DNA of 64,000 nucleotides. Origin: an uncultured Gemmiger sp. Its GTDB lineage: Bacteria; Bacillota; Clostridia; Oscillospirales; Ruminococcaceae. Positions 34,008-44,000 of the stretch are shown here, in pieces. Position numbers and translations under genes: made by a program. The stretch's first letter is position 1, and the number at the start of each line of letters is the position of its first letter. Below the pieces are notes generated by a model. The model was not told the origin of the DNA. It searched no databases and saw only the letters and a program-made list of their open reading frames with translations. Location: the NCBI RefSeq assembly GCF_934561205.1, contig NZ_CAKTFU010000001.1:186001-250000 (forward strand), written 5' to 3'.

Positions 34008-37000
34008 TTATTCAAACAAATCTTGCGGGATTTTTGGCTCGCGCTCGTTTTGGCCGTCGGTGTGGCCGCAGACAGCGCGGAAATCACAGTACTGGCAGGG
34101 CGATTTTGCGCCGCCCAGCGGCAGGGCGTCCACCTTGCCGCCGTACAGATCGTCCGCCATGGCGGTCAGCAGCGTGTCGAGATGCGCGCGGATCTTGTCC
34201 AGCTTGTCGCGGTCGGCCAGCGAATTTTTGGCGTTCAGGGGCTTACCGGTCTTGGCGCTGAAGTTGATGGGCGCAAACTCGCCGGTGGCGCGGGTGTCCA
34301 TGGCGCGGTAGACGCTCTCGTTATCCAGCAAAAGCCCGTTCATCGGGTAGGTGGGCAGCAGGCTGCCGTCCTGCTCGTCCGCCTCGGTGCGGGTAATGCT
34401 TTCCTGTGCGGGGTCGGCCAGCAGGTATTCGATGCCCGCCGCCTGTGCGTTCGGGAACAAATTGCCTGCGTTGCGTTCCAGCGTAAAAAGATAGATCAGC
34501 ATCTGGCAGTCCAGGCCGCAGTAGACCTCTTTTAAGGCAAAATTCTTGCCGCCGGTCTTGTAGTCCACCACGCGCAGGTAGGTCGTTTCCCCCAGCTGCA
34601 TGGCGTCCACGCGGTCCACAGTGCCTACCACGCGCACAGTATGCCCACCCATGGCTTCCAGCTCCACAGGCGGCACGGTGGGGGTGCCGTCATCGCGGTC
34701 GTTGATGCGCAGCTCAAACGCCACAGGCTTAAAGCCGGACTGGCGGAAATCCCGCTGCAAAAAGCCCAGCAGCCCCACCAGATTGCGCCGGATGCGCTGC
34801 ACCAGATACTGCATACGCACCGTCATACCCGGTAGGTTGGCGTCGATATATTCCTGCACCAGTGCGTCCACCAGGGTTTCCAATTCCTCGGCAGAAAGTT
34901 CGGTAAAGCCCTCGCCTTGGCGGCGCAGGGCGTTTTCCAGCACCCAGTGGGTCAGCGTACCGCTGATGTTGGGGGCAAGTTCTGCTTTTTTGCGCGGTGC
35001 AGCGCCCAACACATACTGCATAAAATAGCTGAAGGGGCAAAGCTGGTACCGCTCAAATTTGGTGGGGCTGACCCGCAGGCTTTTGCCCAGCACGGTTTCC
35101 AGCGCGGCGGTGTCCACCACCGTAAAGCCGCCGGCCCCGATGGCGCGGTGCACGGCGTCAAAGCCGTGGGTAGCGGCGGGGGTCTCTTTCAGCACCTGCA
35201 GGATAGCGGCGCACACACCTCCCTGCTCAGGCTGTTGGCACAGGCTGCTGTACAGATCCAGCGCGGCGGTGGGTGCCGCTGCCATGTCCGCAGCCGAGGG
35301 CGTGTAGGGCGGCACCTGCAAAAGCGTAAGTACAGGCAAAAGTGCGGCGCTGGCGGGGGCGGTGTCTTGCCCGTGGGCGGCGGCGGGCCAGCTCAGCCAC
35401 AGGTAGCGGCGCGCCACGGTCAGCGCTTTGTAAAAGCAGATGCCCTCACGAAGCAGTTTGTTTTCAAAGCAGTCGGGCAGGTCGGCGCCCTCGCGCATCA
35501 TGATATCGCGATCGGCGTGGTTCAAAAGGCCGCGGTCGCCGGGCGTCTGAGGGAACTCTCCTTCGGTAAGGCCCACAACAAACACGGCGTCGGTTTCCGG
35601 CAGGCGCATACGCCCCGCAGAGGTCACAATGACGCTGTCCAGGCTTTGCGGGATATGACCCATGTCGGTGGTGCGCAGCAGCAGGGTGAACAGCTCGGCG
35701 TAATCGGCGGGGGCAAAGACCTCGTCCCCCAGAAGCAGCGCCAGCTGGTTGAGCAGCCGCATCACAACGTTCCATTCACGCAGGGCCTCGTCGGCTTCCG
35801 GCAGGCGTCCGGCGGCGCGCAGGTCTGCTGCCAGCTCGTTCAGAGAGTCCTCGGCCCCCAGTGCCTGCAGAAATATAAAAATCTGTTTGGTCAGCTCGGC
35901 GGCGGAGGCTCCTTTTGCCTTGGCGGCAAATTCCTGTGCCGTGGGGACAATGGCGGCGCGGGCGGTTTCGGCGTCGGCCAAAACCTGCTGCTCCTGCTCG
36001 GTCTCCATGCCGTCATAGCCCGCGGCGCTGCGGGTGAAGGGGCGGCGCCAGTCCTCGGCGGAAAGTCCCCAGGTATAGGTGTAGTTTTCCAGCGCGCAGA
36101 GCACCCGCTCCGGCAGGTGCACCAGCCCTGTTTTTATCAGGCGCTGTACCGTGCGGCTGCCAAGGCCCATGCGCAAAATGTCCAGCGCGGCAAACACGGC
36201 CTGTGCGGGGGCGGTGTTTTCGGGGGTGGTGGCGTCGTCACAGAAGAGCGGGATATTTTGCAGCCGAAATTCGTACCGCAGCGCCGCCAGATACCGTGTG
36301 GTGTCGCGGCAGATAACGGCCATGCGGTGGTAGGGTGTGCCCTGCCGTGCGCGGGCGGCAATCTCGGCCGCCACGGCCTTGGCCTCGGCCTGGCGGGTGG
36401 GCGCGGCGCAGTAGGTGATCTGCGCGGGGGCATCGGCGGGCAGGGGTTCGGGGGTGTAGGTGGGATCGGCCAGCAGCAGGTTCAGTTCGGCCAGGGCGGG
36501 GGCATCGGCATGGCGCAGATCGTCGCGCAGGATCTCGGTGTGTACGTCCACCCCTGCGTCAGCGGCCATGCGGCGCAGGGTGGCCGCCACCTTTTTGGCA
36601 CCGCTGAATAGCCCCAGACCGTGGTCGGGGTCGGTTTCCCCGTCGCAGCAAAGGCAGACGGTCACATCCGCCGTCGGCAGCATGGCCGCCAGCAGGGCGC
36701 GTTTGGGGGCGTTGAAGGTATCAAACTCATCGACAAACACGGCGCGCCCGGCAAAAAAGTCCGGCTGCAAACGCTCCGCCGCCAGCTGCTGGCGGTCGGT
36801 GGGATCCATGACGCTCTGCCCCAAAAGCGATTCATACGCACCATAAATAAGCGCCAGTTCGTCGATTTTCTCTTGGTCCATGCCCGGCACGGCGGCGTAG
36901 GCAGCCAGTGCATCGGGGGTGATGCCGGCGCTTTTCATCTCACCGATGGTCTGCGCCGCCTTCTCGCAGAAGGCGGCGGATTTGCGCTGGCGGCTGTAAT

Positions 37001-37313
37001 ACACCACCTTGTCCAGCAGGCTGTCCACGGCGCGGCGCACCAGCAGGGCACGCCCGGCTTCGTCCAGTGTCTGCACGGCGGCACCGCCGTAGCGGCGCAA
37101 AATCGTTTCCGCCAGCGAGGTAAAGGAGTAGCTTTCCACATAGGCGGACAGGCTGTCCCCCAGTGTACGGTACAAAAGCCCCTCGGTGGAGGAGGTGAAC
37201 TGTTCCGGCACGATCAGCAGGCTGTGTTCGCCGCGCTCGGCGCGGGCGCGCAGCTCTGCCAGCATACGGTAGGATTTACCGCTGCCGGAGGTGCCAAGCA
37301 ATAAGGTGAGCAT
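34008..37313 (-). CDS. addB: ATP-dependent helicase/nuclease subunit B
   Basis: The second subunit of AddAB, 1101 residues. The N-terminus has an ATP-binding loop LLLGTSGSGKSYRML. The C-terminus has the nuclease motif LRVVDYKTGGK and the iron-sulfur cluster cysteines, YQLCPF and then PCQYCDFRAVC, that staple the nuclease domain in this family. The ATG at 37313 is chosen because homologues start at this loop; the upstream frame extension reads antisense to spoIIR. It lies 23 nt after spoIIR with no promoter visible between, suggesting a spoIIR-addB-addA transcript. Confidence 0.95.
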   Translation of the reverse strand: MLTLLLGTSGSGKSYRMLAELRARAERGEHSLLIVPEQFTSSTEGLLYRTLGDSLSAYVESYSFTSLAETILRRYGGAAVQTLDEAGRALLVRRAVDSLLDKVVYYSRQRKSAAFCEKAAQTIGEMKSAGITPDALAAYAAVPGMDQEKIDELALIYGAYESLLGQSVMDPTDRQQLAAERLQPDFFAGRAVFVDEFDTFNAPKRALLAAMLPTADVTVCLCCDGETDPDHGLGLFSGAKKVAATLRRMAADAGVDVHTEILRDDLRHADAPALAELNLLLADPTYTPEPLPADAPAQITYCAAPTRQAEAKAVAAEIAARARQGTPYHRMAVICRDTTRYLAALRYEFRLQNIPLFCDDATTPENTAPAQAVFAALDILRMGLGSRTVQRLIKTGLVHLPERVLCALENYTYTWGLSAEDWRRPFTRSAAGYDGMETEQEQQVLADAETARAAIVPTAQEFAAKAKGASAAELTKQIFIFLQALGAEDSLNELAADLRAAGRLPEADEALREWNVVMRLLNQLALLLGDEVFAPADYAELFTLLLRTTDMGHIPQSLDSVIVTSAGRMRLPETDAVFVVGLTEGEFPQTPGDRGLLNHADRDIMMREGADLPDCFENKLLREGICFYKALTVARRYLWLSWPAAAHGQDTAPASAALLPVLTLLQVPPYTPSAADMAAAPTAALDLYSSLCQQPEQGGVCAAILQVLKETPAATHGFDAVHRAIGAGGFTVVDTAALETVLGKSLRVSPTKFERYQLCPFSYFMQYVLGAAPRKKAELAPNISGTLTHWVLENALRRQGEGFTELSAEELETLVDALVQEYIDANLPGMTVRMQYLVQRIRRNLVGLLGFLQRDFRQSGFKPVAFELRINDRDDGTPTVPPVELEAMGGHTVRVVGTVDRVDAMQLGETTYLRVVDYKTGGKNFALKEVYCGLDCQMLIYLFTLERNAGNLFPNAQAAGIEYLLADPAQESITRTEADEQDGSLLPTYPMNGLLLDNESVYRAMDTRATGEFAPINFSAKTGKPLNAKNSLADRDKLDKIRAHLDTLLTAMADDLYGGKVDALPLGGAKSPCQYCDFRAVCGHTDGQNEREPKIPQDLFE

Positions 37314-37336
37314 AGTGTGTACCTGTTCCTTTATAT

Positions 37337-37924
37337 TTAACGGTGCAGCGCCTTTTGTAAGGCGTCCCACGCGGCCAGCCGCACCTGATAGCGGCCAAAC
37401 ACCAGCGCGTTTTGCGCGCCTGTGGCATAGTGCGGTGTTGCCCCTGCCACACACAGCGCCGGGTACACCACGCAGAACCAGTTGTGCCCGTCTGCCCGGC
37501 CCAGCTCCACACGCAGGGCGGTATACTGCCCTGCAGGCAGGGCAAAGGTGCCGTAGTCCCTGGCGTCAAAATGGCAGTGTTCCAACTGCAGCTGCACGGT
37601 TTGCCCGCTGTGGGCTTTGCGCAGGGCGGCTTGCGCGGCGCTTTGCAGCCGGGGCAGATTGGCTTGCAGTATGTCGGCGGCGGCTTGCGCGTCGGGGGCT
37701 GCGGCCAGCGCAGCGGGCAGGGCGTCCAGAACGGCGTCCCGCACCTGCAATTTCAGCAGCTGGTCGGGCAAGGTATCGCTGTTGGCCAAAATATGCAGCC
37801 GCACGGTATCGCGGCAGACCTGCTGCGCCGCAAATGCATGCCCAAGGGCCGCCAAAACGGTAAGTACAAAGGCCGCCGCCAGAATCCGGTTTGCCACTCT
37901 TTTGCGCTGTACAGTAAAAAACAT
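37337..37924 (-). CDS. spoIIR: stage II sporulation protein R
   Basis: The forespore signalling protein that activates SpoIIGA and so pro-sigma-E processing in the mother cell. The 195-residue secreted protein has an N-terminal signal/anchor helix (about 14-32, AAAFVLTVLAALGHAFA) and the family motifs VRLHILANSDT, LKLQVRDAVLDAL and NWFCVVYPALC. The ATG at 37924 is chosen over the TTG at 37930, since AAGGGAGGG would abut the latter. A forespore-type promoter sits at 37949-37978. Confidence 0.94.
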   Translation of the reverse strand: MFFTVQRKRVANRILAAAFVLTVLAALGHAFAAQQVCRDTVRLHILANSDTLPDQLLKLQVRDAVLDALPAALAAAPDAQAAADILQANLPRLQSAAQAALRKAHSGQTVQLQLEHCHFDARDYGTFALPAGQYTALRVELGRADGHNWFCVVYPALCVAGATPHYATGAQNALVFGRYQVRLAAWDALQKALHR

Positions 37925-37948
37925 CGCCAACCCTCCCTTGACTACAAA

Positions 37949-37978
37949 CAGTATGGGATAAGGGTGGGCGATGTATAC
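37949..37978 (-). promoter_or_regulatory. candidate forespore (sigma-F/sigma-G) promoter of spoIIR
   Basis: GTATA (37978-37974), an 18-bp spacer and CATACTG (37955-37949). This fits the sigma-G pattern (GHATR, 18, CATWMTA) at all but the last position; sigma-F and sigma-G promoters overlap. spoIIR is a sigma-F gene in Bacillus, so the site agrees with the function. No sigma-A promoter is evident here. Confidence 0.65.
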
Positions 37979-37984
37979 AAATTT

Positions 37985-38872
37985 TTAACCCAAAGTGCGC
38001 ACGGCGGTCACGCGCGGGCCGCCCGTGGTGGGGCGGCAGACATAGACCTGCCTGTAGCTTTTGCGCAGCACGGCGGCAGCGGCCCGCGCCTGCGCATCGT
38101 CGGCAAAAATGCCGAACACGGCGGCACCGCTGCCGGTCATCTGGGCGGTAATGGCACCGTTGGCGCGCAGAATCTCGCAGATGGCAGGCGTTTCCACCGC
38201 ACCGGAGCAGTGCTCCAGGGCGTTGCCTGCGGCGGCGCAGACGGCAGCCAGATCGTTTTTACGGATCGCCTGTTCCTGCGCTTCGCAGTCGGGGTGCACA
38301 GGGCTGCCCATGGTATCATAGCGGGCGAAGGCTTCGGGGGTCGAGACGCCCACGCTGGGCATGACCACCACAAAGCGGCAGTCCGGGCAGGGCGGCAGGG
38401 CTTTCATCAAATCGCCCACACCGCGCACGCGGCAGGTGCCGCCCAGCAGGGCAAAGGGCACATCGGCCCCGATGCCCGCACCGATGGCACACAGCTCGCT
38501 CATGGACAGCCTGGCGCCGTACAGCTCGTTCAGCCCCACCAGCACACCGGCGGCGTCGGCACTGCCGCCCGCCATGCCGGCGCGCACGGGCACGCGTTTA
38601 TAAACGTTCATATCCACACCGGCCAGCAGCCCCGTGTAGTCAAAAAAGGCAAGGGCGGCCTTGACGGCAGTGTTTTTGTCGTTGGCAGGCACAAAACTGC
38701 CGGGCAGAGCCAGACGCAGGTCGCGGCTTGTCCTCAGCGTGATTTTTTCATACAGGTCAATGGTCTGCATGACCATGTCCAAATCGTGGTAGCCGTTGGG
38801 CAGGGTGCCCACCACATCCAGCGAAAGATTCAGCTTGGCGGGGGCCAGCACGGTCACGGAACGTTTTTGCAT
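37985..38872 (-). CDS. ispE: 4-diphosphocytidyl-2-C-methyl-D-erythritol kinase
   Basis: Phosphorylates CDP-methylerythritol in the non-mevalonate isoprenoid pathway. A GHMP kinase of 295 residues, with APAKLNLSLDV at the N-terminus (catalytic Lys), NGYHDLDMVMQTI, and the glycine-rich ATP loop PVRAGMAGGSADAAG. ATG start. It lies 3 nt after the aminotransferase, so the unit reads lrp, aminotransferase, ispE. ispE next to spoIIR and a regulator is an odd mix, and probably just compact packing. Confidence 0.95.
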   Translation of the reverse strand: MQKRSVTVLAPAKLNLSLDVVGTLPNGYHDLDMVMQTIDLYEKITLRTSRDLRLALPGSFVPANDKNTAVKAALAFFDYTGLLAGVDMNVYKRVPVRAGMAGGSADAAGVLVGLNELYGARLSMSELCAIGAGIGADVPFALLGGTCRVRGVGDLMKALPPCPDCRFVVVMPSVGVSTPEAFARYDTMGSPVHPDCEAQEQAIRKNDLAAVCAAAGNALEHCSGAVETPAICEILRANGAITAQMTGSGAAVFGIFADDAQARAAAAVLRKSYRQVYVCRPTTGGPRVTAVRTLG

Positions 38873-38875
38873 AGT

Positions 38876-40054
38876 TTACTCCTTCAGCCAGCCGTTTTCC
38901 TGCAAAAAGGCGCGGATGCGGCGCATGGCAGTTTGCAGGTGGTCCACGCTGTACGCATAGCTGATGCGGGCGTAGCCGTCGCCGCAGGCACCGAATGCAG
39001 AGCCGGGAATGATGGCAACTTCTTTTTCCTTTAACAGGCGCTCGCAGAATTCCTCGCTGCTCAGGCCGCTGATCTGGATGGACGGAAACACATAAAATGC
39101 CCCGCGCGGCTCAAAGCAGGTAAGCCCCATGTCGTTGAGCGATTTCACCACATAGCGGCGGCGGCGGTTGTATTCGTCGCGCATCATCTCGATCTGGTCG
39201 TCGCACTGGCGCAGCGCGGTGATGGCCGCAAACTGGCTGGTGGTCGGCGCGGACATGATGCAGCTTTGGTGGATCTTGGTCATGACCTTGATGATGGGCA
39301 CAGGCCCGGCCGCATAACCCAGCCGCCAGCCTGTCATGGCGTAAGATTTGGAGAAACCGTTGACCACGATGGTGCGCTCGGCCATGTCGGGCAGCGACGC
39401 AAAGGACACATGGCGGTCGAGACCGTAGGTCAGCTCGGAGTAAATTTCGTCCGAAAGCACCAGAATATCGGTGCCGCGCAGCACCTCTGCGATGGATTCC
39501 ATGTCGGCAGTGCTCATCACAGCGCCTGTGGGGTTGTTGGGGTAAGGGAAAATCAGCAGCTTGGTGCGCGGGGTGATGGCTGCCTTGAGCTGCTCGGCCG
39601 TCAGGCGGAACTCATCCTCGGCGCGGGTGGCAATGTGCACAGGCACGCCGCCCACCAGCTGGGTGATCGGTTCGTAGCAGACAAAGCAGGGTTCGGGAAT
39701 GATGACCTCATCCCCCGGCTTGACCAGCGCGCGGATAGCCAGGTCGATGGCTTCGCTGCCGCCGACCGTGACCAGCACATTTTGCGGTTCATAGTGCAGC
39801 TCAAAGCGGCGGGCAAGGTAGTTGCAGACCTCGGCGCGCAGTTCTTTTAACCCTGCGTTGGCGGTGTACTTGGTACGGCCCTGTTCCAGGCTGCGGATAC
39901 CGGCGTCGCGGACGCTCCACGGGGTCTTGAAGTCCGGCTCGCCCACGCCCAGCGAGATGCAGTGCGGCATATCGGCAGCCAGGTCAAAGAACTTGCGGAT
40001 GCCCGACGGACGCATCTGTTTGGCAGCCGGTGAAAGCAATTCGTCGTAGTTCAT
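38876..40054 (-). CDS. class I/II pyridoxal-phosphate aminotransferase
   Basis: A fold-type I aminotransferase of 392 residues. Motifs are SLGVGEPDF near the N-terminus, YPNNPTGAV that contacts PLP, SDEIYSELTY, and the Schiff-base Lys in NGFSKSYAMTGWRLGY. It resembles the aspartate/alanine-type transaminases (PatA, AlaT group); the amino-acid preference cannot be read from sequence. The ATG at 40054 overlaps the stop of the Lrp gene by one base (TGATG). Genes of this pair are commonly adjacent, so the regulator probably controls it. Confidence 0.92.
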   Translation of the reverse strand: MNYDELLSPAAKQMRPSGIRKFFDLAADMPHCISLGVGEPDFKTPWSVRDAGIRSLEQGRTKYTANAGLKELRAEVCNYLARRFELHYEPQNVLVTVGGSEAIDLAIRALVKPGDEVIIPEPCFVCYEPITQLVGGVPVHIATRAEDEFRLTAEQLKAAITPRTKLLIFPYPNNPTGAVMSTADMESIAEVLRGTDILVLSDEIYSELTYGLDRHVSFASLPDMAERTIVVNGFSKSYAMTGWRLGYAAGPVPIIKVMTKIHQSCIMSAPTTSQFAAITALRQCDDQIEMMRDEYNRRRRYVVKSLNDMGLTCFEPRGAFYVFPSIQISGLSSEEFCERLLKEKEVAIIPGSAFGACGDGYARISYAYSVDHLQTAMRRIRAFLQENGWLKE

Positions 40055-40536
40055 CACAGTACGGTACACTCTCTTTCATCGGGTTCTTCTTCGAGGTACA
40101 GGCGGCCGCTGCGCTTGTAGGGGCGCAGTACAAAGCTGGTGGCTGTGGAGATCACGTCGTCCAGCGGGGACAGGCGCTTGGCCACAAAGATGGCGATTTC
40201 CTGAAAGCTATGGCCCTTGATGATGACCTGCAAGTCGTAGCTGCCGCTCATCAGCAGCACAGTATCGACCTCATCAAACTGGGCGATGGTCATGCCAATA
40301 TCGTCAAAACCGCGGGCCTTATGGGGGGTCACACGCAGCTCAATGACAGCCTCGACCTGATTGATGCCGGCGCGTTCCCAGTCGACCAGCGTTTCAAAGC
40401 CGCGGATAAAGCCCTTGGCGGCGGCGTCATCCATCATAGCGGCGATCTCGGTGGGGGTCTTATCCATCATGGCGGCGATATCTTCAATCGGCATACGGGC
40501 GTTTCTTTCCAAAATACGGAGCAATTCTTCCATCAT
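40054..40536 (-). CDS. Lrp/AsnC family transcriptional regulator
   Basis: A 160-residue amino-acid-responsive regulator. The N-terminal winged helix (LLRILERNARMPIEDIAAMM, with KTPTEIAAMMDDAAAKGFI) binds DNA. The C-terminal RAM/ligand domain begins about residue 65 (AVIELRVTPHKARGFDDIG), with VLLMSGSYDLQVIIKG and a short basic tail. The ATG at 40536 follows GAGAGAGG. It is the first gene of an operon with the aminotransferase and ispE, with a promoter at 40597-40624. Confidence 0.9.
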   Translation of the reverse strand: MMEELLRILERNARMPIEDIAAMMDKTPTEIAAMMDDAAAKGFIRGFETLVDWERAGINQVEAVIELRVTPHKARGFDDIGMTIAQFDEVDTVLLMSGSYDLQVIIKGHSFQEIAIFVAKRLSPLDDVISTATSFVLRPYKRSGRLYLEEEPDERECTVL

Positions 40537-40596
40537 GCACACCTCTCTCTATGGGCGGCGGACGCAAAAGGCGCCGCCGTATACGAATACAGTATA

Positions 40597-40624
40597 AGTA
40601 TACCATAGCCGCCGGAAATTGCAA
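40597..40624 (-). promoter_or_regulatory. sigma-A promoter of the lrp operon
   Basis: TTGCAA (40624-40619), a 16-bp spacer and TATACT (40602-40597). A duplicate TATACT lies a few bases further downstream. Confidence 0.65.
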
Positions 40625-40662
40625 AGGTTTTTTGAAAACCGGCAACGAAACCGGCAACGCAA

Positions 40663-40688
40663 AAGCCCTCCCTGTAGGGGGAGGGCTT
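40663..40688 (-). terminator. probable distal terminator of the RND-GLUG operon
   Basis: A 10-bp stem (AAGCCCTCCC with GGGAGGGCTT) and a 6-nt loop followed by UUUUGC on the minus strand. It lies about 380 nt past the GLUG gene, and no nearer terminator is evident. Confidence 0.6.
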
Positions 40689-40724
40689 GACGTGTCAAAG
40701 AACACATTCTTGGTCTATGGGATG

Positions 40725-41012
40725 TGTAGGGGCGACCATCGGTCGCCCGCCAACTTGGCGCAGCATCGCGTTTTCCGCGGTGGTTTCTTACAAGGCAATC
40801 GGGTACGGGCGAGCGATGCTCGCCCCTATAAGAGCGTTTACGCTCAGCTTGTAGAAAAAGTCTGTTACCAGAAGATTTGTAGGGATGGGCCTTGACCCAT
40901 CCGCACATCTGGCCGCGCGCAGCGCATAAAATCGCGCCGGAAGGCGCGCGGTTTTCTCGCTACGTCGTACTTTTGGCACGGCGGCACGGAACGGTCAAGA
41001 CCGTTCCCTACA
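40725..41012. repeat. cluster of GTAG-hairpin repeats in two inverted pairs (REPIN-like)
   Basis: Four palindromic units occupy most of the 529-bp gap after the lrp operon. Unit a is TGTAGGGGCGACCATCGGTC... (plus, 40725-40748). Unit b is the same family inverted (minus, 40830-40807, TATAGGGGCGAGCATCGCTC...), with one compensatory C-G to G-C pair. Unit c is TGTAGGGATGGGCCTTGACC... (plus, 40878-40902). Unit d is TGTAGGGAACGGTCTTGACC... (minus, 41012-40988). A GTAG tetranucleotide before a hairpin is typical of REP elements mobilised by IS200-like RAYT transposases, and an inverted pair of them is a REPIN. No transposase is present. An unrelated hairpin, CGCGCC with GGCGCG, lies at 40933-40948. 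Confidence 0.8.
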
Positions 41013-41065
41013 AACCAAACGAAAGGTTGCAATCATCCCGTTAGGTTTATCGACAGTCTGAGCTT

Positions 41066-44000
41066 TTACGCCTTCTTTTTATTTTTCTGCTTACAGTGTT
41101 TGCGCAAAAGCAGCAACAGCACGACCGCCACGGCGGCTCCGATGCCCGCGATGAGCAGTCGGCTGCCGCTGACGGGGTTTTCCGTCACCGCAAAGGCTGT
41201 GGCATCGGCGGGTGCGGTAAATTTCAGGTAGCTGCCGTCCGTTTGTGCGTCCCATGCCTGCCAGCCGTCGGCGGTTTTCAGCCACAGCTGCAGCGTGTCG
41301 GGGTCGTGCGGGGCCAGATAGCGCACCGTGTGCGCTATCTCGTCCTGCACGGGCAGTAGCCAGCTTTCCAGCGTGCCGGGCTGCGGATTTTCCTCGCAGG
41401 GCTGCAGGGTCAACTTGTCGTTGGAGTCAAAGCTGCCCTCCACCAACAGCAGGGCACGGCCATCGCGCTGCTGCTCGCTTTGCAGAACGCTCGTCTTATC
41501 GCTGTATTCGGCTTCTACTACGGCATCAAAGGTCAGGTTGGTCAAATCCACGTCCGACCAGGTGCCCCAGCTGCCGTCCTGCTGCGGAACTTCCGGATAC
41601 TGCTCTGCAGAAAAGCTGCCGCCGTAGTCCAGCGTGAACTCCGCCACGCAGTTGCCCTTGGCATTGAAATGCACGGTGATTTTCTTAAACGCGCCGGGCA
41701 GGTTTTCCTGGGCAGCGAACGCATCAAAGGGCAGCGGGGCGGCAATGTCGGCATAGCTTACGCCGTCCAAACCGGCCACGCCCTCGTCCACAAAGGTGTT
41801 GCCTGTGATATTGCCCGAGCGCGGGTCGTCCACCGTGCCGGCGATCGCGCCGAGCTGCTCGGTACCTGCATCTATAACGACCATGGCACGGCAGGTGTCG
41901 ATGTCGTAGCCGCTGCCCGCAATGCCGCCCACCTGCTTGGCACCGGCCAAGCGGCATTTGGCGCCGCTTTCGCGGATGGTAGCCTTGCTGGTTCCCGCAA
42001 TGCCGCCCACACAGGTGGCGTCCGCTGCGGTCACATTGCCGTAGTTCCAGCTGGACAGCACGGAACCCATTTCCATGTTGCCGACGATGCCGCCGACGCC
42101 TTGTTTTTTGCCGGTGATTTCGCCGTAGTTGGCGCAGCCGCGAATGACCACACGGGATTTCAGCTTAAAGTTCATCGAATCGCTGCCCGCCGTATGGAAA
42201 TCGTCCTCGGGGTCCAGGTCGTTCTCGCGTGCCATGGCACCTGTAATGCCGCCCGCGTTGATGTCGGCGTCCACCGTGCCGTGGTTGACGCAGTAGGAGA
42301 CCTTGCCGGTGGTGTCCTGCTCGGTGTCGGTATCGGACACATCGCTGAACAGGTCATCGGGGTCAGCGGTGTTGTCCCCTGCCCCGGCCAGTGTGTTGCC
42401 GATCTTGTTCATCTGCTTGGTGATGGCGCGCACATCGTTGATGAGCGTCTGCGAGTTGCTGCTGCCGCTGCTGTTGAGCGCGGCGATGGTGTTGGCCACC
42501 GAGTTGAGGGTGCCGCTTAAATCATTTTTGCTGGCAGTGATGGCGTCGCGGTCGGTCACCTCAACGGTGGGCACCGTGACCTGCATCGAGTCCGGCAGGG
42601 CGTTGCCCAAATCGTTCCAGATGCTCTGGTCGCCCAGCGTGGAGAAATCGGGGTCCACGATGCCCAAGCTCGGTGTGGCGTTCTCACTGTCCGAGTCGGA
42701 GGTGTCGCCGCCCAATTCTCCCAACGTGGAAAAATCCGGGTCTACGATGCCGACACTCGGCGTGGCCTCGTCCGACTGCGGGTCGGGCTGACCGTGAACG
42801 ACGCGATCCTCCCCGCTCTCGGCGGCAGACTCGACGGCGGGCGCTTCCGTATCGGATTCGGGGGTCGGTTCCGGCGTGGGTTCCGAAGCGGGTTCCACCA
42901 CAGATTCCGAGGCAGATTGCGGCGCAGACGCCGCCGCAGATTCAGAGGTCGATTCCGGCGCTGACGCTGCCGCAGATTCGGGGGCAGATTCCGGCGTCGG
43001 GGTAGGTGTCGGAGTAGGCGTCGGGACGTTCTCGTCAGGGGTCTCGGTTGCCTGCGGCGTAGGCTCTGGCGTCGGTGTGGGGGTCGGTTCTGCGTCAGAG
43101 TCACCCTTCAGGCTGTTTTTCAGCTCGCTCAAATCCACCGTTGTGTCTGTCTGGCCGAGGGTCACATTGTCCGCCGTGGTCTGCAGCAGGCGTTCCAGTG
43201 CGGTGCGGGCATTGGTGACGTTGCTTTGCAGCACGTTCAGCTGGGCGCTGGCATCGCTGGCGGCTGCGTTGGCATCGTCACAGGCGTGATCCACCAGTGT
43301 CTGCAGCTCGTCCAGCTGCTCGCCCAGAATTTGCAGCGTATCCTTTTCGTATTCCAGAATACTGTTCGGCTCCATCTGGCCGACAATGCCGCCGGCCTCC
43401 TTGCGGGCGTATACGGTACCGTAGTTGGTGCAGGCCGTGACATAGCCGGTCTGGCTGCCCACGATGCCGCCCACATTGTAGCCCATGTGCTGGTAGCCCA
43501 CCGTGCCCAGGTTCTGGCAGTTTTTGACCACACCGGCACTGCTGCCTGCCACACCGCCGATATCGGTGATGTCAGCGACATTTTCTGTGCCGATAAGATC
43601 CTTCATGGTCAGGGAGGAAATGTCGATCTCGTTCTGTTCGACCTGGGTGTTGACACCGGCCTTGTTGACGCAGCTGGCGATAACGCCGTGGTTGTCGCCC
43701 ACAATGCCGCCCACAAAGTGCGCGCCGTACACACTGCCTGTGACCGAGCAGCTTTCGACCGTGCCGCCGGCCAGGTTTTCGCCTGCGATGCCGCCCACCT
43801 TGGACACACCGCTGGACACACCCACAAAGCTGCAATTTTTCACTGTGCCGGCATTGCTGCCGACGACGCTGCCGACGCTGCGGCGGCTGCCTTCGGGCAT
43901 GGCGCGGCCCTCCAGCTTGAGGTTCTGCACAACGGCATCGGAATCCAGATAGCGGAAGAAGCCCACGACCGAGCCGTCCTGCACCAGGTTCAGGTTGCTG

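Noticed and set aside
40725..41012. A CRISPR array
   Set aside because: The units are not direct repeats of constant length with spacers; they face each other in pairs and differ in their stems.
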